A stretch of 64,000 nt of DNA from Rheum nobile. Taxonomy: Eukaryota > Streptophyta > Magnoliopsida > Caryophyllales > Polygonaceae. The position numbers and the translations under genes are program-made. The stretch covers positions 5,332,001 to 5,396,000 of the forward strand of contig WOAB01000689.1 of the NCBI GenBank assembly GCA_027886185.1. The letters are read 5' to 3'. The notes beneath the pieces were generated by a model. It saw only the letters and a list, made by a program, of their open reading frames with translations, searched no databases and was not told where the DNA came from. Below are positions 57,736 to 64,000 of this stretch, piece after piece. Every line of letters starts with the position of its first letter. Positions within the stretch are counted from its first letter, which is position 1.

Positions 57736-60700
57736 CTAGTTTATAGGAATCATTCCCAGTTCTAATCTAAGGTTCTCGAAGGGAACTCTATTCAAGGCTT
57801 TGGTGAATTTCATAATGATGTTCCCTTTCTCAACATGATCTCTAAGGAAGTGATGCCTTATATCTATGTGTTTGGTCCTAGTATGATGCATAGGATTCTT
57901 AGAAATGTTTATAGCACTGGTATTATCACAAAGAATGGTAAGAGGACCATAAGACATACTGAAATCCGCGAGTTGTTGCTTTAGCCATAAGAGTTGCGAA
58001 CAGTAAGAGGCGGCTGCAATGTATTCAGATTCTGTGGTGGAGAGGGCGATTGAGATTTGTTTCTTTGAGCCATATGACACAAGGCAAGGGCCTAGGAACT
58101 GTGCCATTCCAGAAGTACTCTTCATATCCACCAAGTATCCAGCATAATCAGCATCAGTGAAACCCATCAGCTCAAAGGGACACTCTTTGGGGTACCAAAT
58201 GCAGAGCGAGTCAGTTCCCTTGAGATATCGGAATATCCGTTTCACAGCGGCTAAGTGTGTTTCTCTTGGACATGATTGAAACCTAGCACACAAGCAAACA
58301 ACAAACACAATGTCTGGACGACTAGCTGTTAGATACATGAGAGAACCTATCATACCTTTATAGAGCTTTTCTTCCATAAGAGGACTTGAGTGATCTTTGT
58401 CCAAATGGGCGATGGTAGAGATGGGAGTGGAGAGAGGCTTGCAGGACTCCATTTTGAACTTTTTCAACAGTTCCCTGACATACTTTTGTTGGTGAATTTG
58501 TATGTCATCTTTCTTTTGGGATATTTGCAATCCGAGGAAGAAGGTGAGTTCCCCTATTAGACTCATTTCAAATTCACTGCTCATCAAGTCTTTGAACTTA
58601 TCTACAAGGGACAGGTTAGTGAAACAAAAAATGATATCATCAACATAGATTTGAACCACTAAGATGTTACCTTCTTCTTCTAGAATGAAGAGAGTCTTGT
58701 CAATGATGCCACGCCTGTAACCATTGGAGAGTAGGAACTGGGCAAGACGATCATACCAAGCTCTAGGGGCTTAATTGAGACCATACAAGGCTTTGTCTAG
58801 GAAATAGACATGGTCTGGATGATCACTGTCTTCAAAACCAGGTGGTTGCTTGACATAGACTTCCTCTTGAAGAATGCCATTGAGGAAGGCGGTCTTTACA
58901 TCCATTTGGAATAGTTTGAAACCCTTGTGTGATGCGAAGGCAATCAACATCCTTATTGCTTCAATCCTTGGAGCATAGGTTTCATCATAGTCGATTCCTT
59001 CTTGTTGATTGTATCCCTGAGCAACAAGCCTTGCTTTGTTCCTAATTACAGCTCCTGAGTCATCGAGCTTGTTTCTGAAAACCCTTCTAGTTCCTATGAT
59101 ATGCTTATCCTTGGGGCGGAGAACTAGATGCCACACTTTGTTTCTTTCAAACTGATGAAGTTCTTCTTGCATTGCTTGAATCCAGTCTACATCCTTCAGT
59201 GCTTCACCTATGTTCTTTGGTTCCACAATAGATACAAAGGCATTGAAAGCAAAGACGGTTAGATGTTCGAACCTGACGGGAGACTTGATGGTTCTTCTTT
59301 CTCTATTGGGGGCTAGATCATTTGATGTGGAGGCATTTTGATTTGAACATTCAGCTTCAGCTTCTATGTTGGGATCACCTTCTCCATTGAAAAACATGTG
59401 AGAGGATGAATCATTGATGTCTCCACAGGTATTATCTTCATGTTCATGGTTCCCAAAGATGGATTATTGTTGATTGTCCATGGGAACTGGTGGAGGAACT
59501 GGCGGAACAATTTGTGCAGCTGGGTAGGAACTGGGAGGTGTGATGTCTTCATCTGGATCTTCTTGAGGTGGCTTGGGAAATGGATCTTCAAAGGGACTGG
59601 TGGTGTTCTGCATATTTCTACCAAGTGATTTCTCATTAAAAACAACATGGACACTTTCTTCTACCTTTTTAGTTCTTTTGTTGAAGACCGTGTATGCTTT
59701 GCTGCTTGAGGCATATCCAATGAAGATCCCTTCATCACTCCTTAGGTCTAATTTGCCAAGATTATCCTTTCCATTGTTATGCACAAAGCATTTGCATCCG
59801 AACACCCTAAGATGTGAAATGTTGGGAACTCTTCCTCTTAGAAGTTCATAGGGTGTCTTCTCTGTGATTGGGCGAAGCATAGCTCGATTGATGATGTAGC
59901 AGGCTGTGTTGATTGCCTCAGCCCAGAATGATTGAGAGAGTCCACTTGAGATGAGCATAGTTCGAGCCATGTTTTCTAAGGTTCTATTCTTCCTTTCCAC
60001 TACTCCATTTTGTTGAGGAGTGTATAGTGCAGAGAAGTTGTGATCAATGCCATGCTCACTACAAAAGGTTAGAAATTCTCCATTTTTGAACTCAGTACCA
60101 TGGTCAGAATGAATAGAATTGATGGAGCAATCGAGAGATTTTTCTAACACGGGAACCAGATCCTTAAATCGTCCAATGACTTCACTCTTAGATTTTATGA
60201 AAATTGTCCAAGTGAAACGAGAGAAGTCGTCGACAAGAACAAAGATATACATGTTTCCTCCTAGGCTTTGAACTCTCATGGGTCCACAAAGGTCCATGTG
60301 GATGAGTTCAAGGGGCCTTGAGAAACTTACCATATTTTTGGATTTGAAGGAACTTCGAGCTTGTTTCCCTTTTACACAGTCTGAGCATAGTTCCGTAGAT
60401 GTGTCACTTATCTTTGGAAGGCCTCTGACTAGCTCCTCGAGTGTAGCTTTTGGATCAATTTGGTGCTTGTATGACCAAAACGTTGATGCCACAAGTCCGT
60501 TTGATCATTCACAGTTGAGAGACAGAGTTTCTCTTTGGGAACAAAGGATGAGTCAACAACATACACATTGTTGAACCTTTTACCTTTTAAGATGATTTGT
60601 CCCGAGGAGTCAAGGACAGTGCATTCATTTGATTTGAAACTAACTTCGTTGTCTCCTTGATCACACAGTTGTGACACACTAATTAGATCAAAAGCAAGAT

Positions 60701-60911
60701 TATCAACAAGGTGGACTTTGTTTACCTTAATGTGGTCATTGAGTTTCACAGTTTCTATTCCACAAATTTTTCCTTTGCTTTTGTCTCCAAAGGAGATGTT
60801 CCATCCTTGGAGGGGTTGAAGAGAGGTCATTTGATTTCTTCTTCGGGTCATATGGCACGAGCAACCACTGTCAATGTACCATAGTTGAGATTGCCTCTCT
60901 TCTTTCTGCAC
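57736..60911 (-). pseudogene. Sirevirus-like Pol: PR, INT, RT, RNase H
   Basis: The protease motif WYIDSGCSCHMT is at about 60885. Integrase has CSDCVKGKQARSS, HMDLCGPMRV, IHSDHGTEFKNGEF and PQQNGVVERKNRT (60400-59950), followed by a Pro-rich linker. RT has GTRRVFRNKLDD, KARLVAQGYNQQEGIDYDET, MDVKTAFLNG and YVDDIIFCF (about 58645). RNase H has TDADYAG, STTESEYIAAAS, LCDNTSAINISKNP and HTRTKHIDIRHHFLRDHV. A TAA at 58771-58773 replaces the Gln of GLNQAPRAW. A stop near 59464 and a frame jump near 59400 also break it, and the INT frame shifts near 60450. Otherwise it is well preserved, which fits the closely similar LTRs. Confidence 0.88.
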
Positions 60912-60920
60912 ACAAGGAAA

Positions 60921-62993
60921 CTAAGATTTTTGAACCCAATGAAGCTTGGCTTTACTGGGGGGATTAGCATGTGAATTATCATTGCGAGTCTGTGGATGAC
61001 CAGGGAACTGGTTCCTTTCATGGTAGTAAGCTCTTTTCTCATTATCATAGTTCATTTTCTTAGGACACTCAGTGTTGTAATGACCATTCTTGCCACAATA
61101 GTAACACAAACGATTGTAAACAACATGACCATATTTTCCCTTTCCTGGCCTAAAAGGTTTTTCAGTTTTTCTTTTATTGAAATCAACATTGTTTCTAACC
61201 TTACCATGAGCCATGTCCACATACCTTTTGTGAGCAAAGGAATTAGTGAACCACTTGTCTTTAGGAGAAACTTTCTCTTTCCCTTAGGTTCCCTTTCAAA
61301 ATCCTTAGGGTTCCTAATTGGACTTTGAGAACTTTTTTTGACACGTTTGGCAACCTCAGCCTTGTTCTCAAGAACCATGATCTTCTCTAATAGGAACTGA
61401 TTCCTATCTCGAGAAGTGGCAAGAGCAATACTGAGGTTCTCATTCATCTCAATAAGTTCTCGTCTAGCCTTTTCATCTTCAGCATCATCATTGGCTTTGT
61501 TATTAATGTATCCAACTCCATGACGTTGTTTCACAAAGACAGTTTGATTGACTATTTTTTCTTTTATAGACTCAGTGAGTTCATCTAACCTATCACTTAT
61601 GGATTGAAGCAAGTCATTTCCAGATAGATTATCATGCATAGGAACTTTAACAGAGTCTATACTAGTCTTACTACAAGATTGGCAAATTTTAAGGTGACTA
61701 GCATGCACATTCCTAATATCAATGAGTTTGGAGTGGGTTTCAGCTAGATCTTTCTCAGATTCATCAAGTTTCTTACTCCACACAGAGTTCTCAATAGTCA
61801 GGCAAGTAATCTCATCTTCACAATCATCAAGTTTTTGTTAAAGAGCACTCGTTTCCTTTCCTAGTTTCTTTATGATTTTTAGAAGTTGTTTCTTATCACA
61901 ATCAACTAGAGATTTTAGGAAGTCATCAGAAGTTACCTCAAGTTCTTCTGAGTCGCTTGAATCTCCTTTTGCCATAAGACATCTTCCTCCAGAGAAACCA
62001 CTCAGATCTAGTTCCTCATCTGAGTCTTCTTCCCATGAGGCCACAAGAGCCTTCTTCCTTTGAGGTTTTTCATCTTCTTTGGAGTCTTCTTTGTTGGGAC
62101 AGCTCTTAGCGTAGTGCCCCTTTTCTTTGCATTCATAGCAAGAGACATCTTTGAGATCTCTCCTCGGTCCATTGTGAGAGGAACTGCCCTTTTGGAACTT
62201 TCCCTTCACAAAGAATTTTTTGATGTTCTTTGTGAAGAGAGTTGTAAGTTCGTACTCTTCATCTTCTAGGTCTGAGTTCTCCTGCTCCGTTTCAAGCCTT
62301 GTGAAGGCTTTGGAGATTTTGAGGGCAATTCCTTTCTCCAGTTTCTTGTCAGCATTGACCTTGGTGTGTTCTCCTTCTTCAACCTCCAGTTTCCCTATGA
62401 TTTGAGTCAAGGGAAGGGATTGAATGCCTGAGGTGTTCTTCATGATTCCTTTGATGAGGGTGAACTTAGAGTTAAGTCCATTGATGACCACCAGTGATTT
62501 GGAGACTTCATCAAGGGTGACCTCAACCGCTGTTAGCTTTCCAATGAGCATGTTGAAGCGAGAGTAATACTCAGAGATGGTTTCAGTTTCCATCATTTTG
62601 AATGTGTGGTATTCTCCTTCTAAAGCAAACTTTCGGCTTTGCTTTAGTTCCTCACTTTCAGTTTCCATCATTTTGAATGAGTGCTTGCCACATCTCTTTC
62701 GCCGTCTTGATTCCTATGACTTTGTCCATATCTTCTCTATCTAGTCCATTGAGAATGAACTGTCTAGCTTTGGCATTCTTTTCCATGATGACATAATGCT
62801 CAGGTTTCCAATCTTCTTCCTTTTGGTTGAGATCGACATAGCCATCTCCATTCTCGACTATCCTCCAGCATTGGTAGTCATTGGTCTTTATGTGGCTTTC
62901 CATGCACTTGGCCCACCATGTTTCTTCTCCCTTCTTTCGGAGATGTGGTTTGTTGGTGGAGATTCTGAGCTCAAACTTGCTCAACTGAGACAT
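60921..62993 (-). pseudogene. Sirevirus-like Gag with two zinc knuckles and coiled coil
   Basis: It starts MSQLSKFELRISTNKPHLRK at 62993, 42 bp after the PBS. UBN2-type Gag follows (WWAKCMESHIKTNDYQCWRI, FILNGLDREDMDKVIGIKTA), then a frame jump near 62665, KMMETETISEYYSRFNMLIG, the first zinc knuckle CYECKEKGHYAKSC (about 62135), acidic stretches and a stop at 61838. A coiled-coil-like segment (61783-61300) and a frameshift near 61290 lead to the second knuckle CYYCGKNGHYNTEC (about 61105), ending just before the protease. A long Gag with two CCHC knuckles fits Sireviruses. Confidence 0.82.
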
Positions 62994-63034
62994 CTTAGAT
63001 CTGCAAACTTAAACAAAGATCTAGAGCTTTTCCT

Positions 63035-63046
63035 GCTCTGATACCA
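63035..63046 (-). other. Primer-binding site of the Sirevirus-like element
   Basis: gctctgatacca on the plus strand, the complement of TGGTATCAGAGC, which pairs with the 3' end of initiator tRNA-Met. It is separated from the LTR by two bases. Confidence 0.9.
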
Positions 63047-63048
63047 AT

Positions 63049-64000
63049 TATAGGATCGTGATTGTTAGATTAAGAACAAGGGAACTGAGAATACAGATTA
63101 CAGTTCCCTTCGTAGCGGAAATAAACAATCAAATATAAACAAATAAGTTCCTTATAGTGGAAACCTTCGATTGCCAACTAGCAATCTAGGATAAAAACCA
63201 CTACCTTTCTTTCGAAAGGATTTCAAGGTCTACTTCTTGATTTCTTATCACTTCGGTTACAGATTACTCTAGGAACAAACACACAGTTTCTTTGTCTTAT
63301 ACACAGTTAGACAATCCTAGATAAACTTAACAGCAAGTATAATCAATCCAAGAAGCAGTCCTAAGCACTAAGGAACTAACTCACTTACAGTCACAGGAAC
63401 TAGCACACAGCTCTCAGATTCCTTGATTGGTTCCTCTTGATCTTGGTTTGAGTTGACGATATGTTTGAAAGCTCACACTATGATGTTTGATATTGAGTGT
63501 GATTCTTGTCGTAGTGCTTGAAGATAACAGCAAAGCTTATCTTCCTTATATAGTGGATCCTCGAGGTTAGATCTTCTCTTGGTTCCCACAGAGCAAGCTT
63601 GACCTAGGTTGTATGGTAATCCTTGATTCACGCTGACTTAGACATGTACCAACAACCTAGGCAACTCAGAATCCACATTGGTTGGTCAACTGCTTCAGAC
63701 AAGTCTGTCATGTCGTTGTCCAACTCCTTTCGTCCGAGGTTCAGCAACCTATACACTTTGGAACTATCCTCTGGATGGTGACATCCTTGTGACATGTCGC
63801 TTTCAGCAACCTTTATCCGAGGTTCAGCGTTCTAGACATCTTGGAGCTTTCCTTTGGATGGTGGCAGACTTTAGAAGCTTTGCTCAAGTCGCTTTCACCA
63901 TCTTTTGTCCGAGGTTCTGTGTTCCCAGCTTCATCGGGAAGAGCAAAGTCACGTGTTGCATTTCTGGGCACTTCTGGGTTCCTTTGGCTTGCTTGTTTGG
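63049..64000 (-). repeat. 5' LTR of the Sirevirus-like element, partial at window end
   Basis: It begins TATAGGATCGTGATTG, two bases after the PBS. The visible 952 bp align with the other LTR with few substitutions and one short insertion (aaacaaata near 63138). About 170 bp should lie beyond the window. Confidence 0.9.

Larger units (their letters stand above)
54147..64000 (-). mobile_element. Sirevirus-like copia retrotransposon with extra 3' ORF (runs past window)
   Basis: The left LTR (3' in element orientation) is 54147-55267, 1121 bp. The right LTR (5') starts at 63049 and runs off the end. The two match closely over the visible 950 bp. The PBS TGGTATCAGAGC lies on the minus strand at 63046-63035. 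Order on the minus strand is Gag with two zinc knuckles, PR, INT, RT, RH, then a further ORF before several polypurine tracts. Long LTRs, a long Gag, the extra ORF and repeated PPTs are features of Sirevirus (SIRE/Maximus) copia elements. Each ORF has one or a few lesions. The element is inserted in the 3' part of a LINE. Confidence 0.93.

Overview
This is nuclear DNA from a flowering plant, almost certainly a eudicot. The evidence is GT-AG introns in three intact plant genes, an AT-rich background, and dense plant transposons (Ty1/copia, Sirevirus-like copia, TRIM, LINE, CACTA and hAT-like MITEs). I see no rRNA, tRNA or CRISPR.

Three host genes look intact. (1) A minus-strand NCRK-type receptor-like kinase at 2609-6724 has nine coding exons and 612 residues, with probable non-coding leader exons out to about 9170. 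(2) A minus-strand UDP-xylose transporter (UXT type) at 20882-22531 has seven exons and 349 residues. (3) A plus-strand secreted GH9 endo-beta-1,4-glucanase at 46129-49337 has seven exons and 503 residues. From memory, NCRK and UXT1 are near neighbours in Arabidopsis (At2g28250 and At2g28315), so the left third is probably a conserved gene pair forced apart by transposons.

Layout: 1-2600 intergenic DNA with a hAT-like MITE (772-1388); 2609-9170 NCRK; 9391-14476 copia element 1; 15079-20463 copia element 2, carrying a second hAT-like MITE; 20882-22531 UXT; 24302-29033 copia element 3 (minus strand); 30221-30870 a TRIM array with three LTRs; 30880-34618 copia element 4, which lacks its 5' end but keeps a 1126-codon open frame; 34620-39250 AT-rich intergenic DNA with Helitron-like ends; 39256-45376 a solo LTR split by a 5.27-kb CACTA transposon; 46129-49337 the glucanase; 49900-50633 half an LTR; 51131-54146 a 5'-truncated LINE; 54147 to the window end a Sirevirus-like copia on the minus strand with an extra 3' ORF.

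The most notable object is the CACTA element at 39611-44881. It has a perfect 15-bp TIR, a 3-bp target duplication (gcg) and subterminal AAACGGTT-type arrays. It encodes no transposase, but it carries two exons of an oxysterol-binding-protein-related gene (Pack-CACTA or transduplication). It sits inside a solo LTR that has its own 5-bp duplication (gatat), and it contains a 134-bp hAT-like MITE with its own 8-bp duplication. The three insertions can therefore be ordered in time. Other points are copia LTRs that begin with TA instead of TG (supported by target duplications), an SR-rich N-terminus on one copia Gag, a duplicated primer-binding site, and three hAT-like MITEs of similar design.
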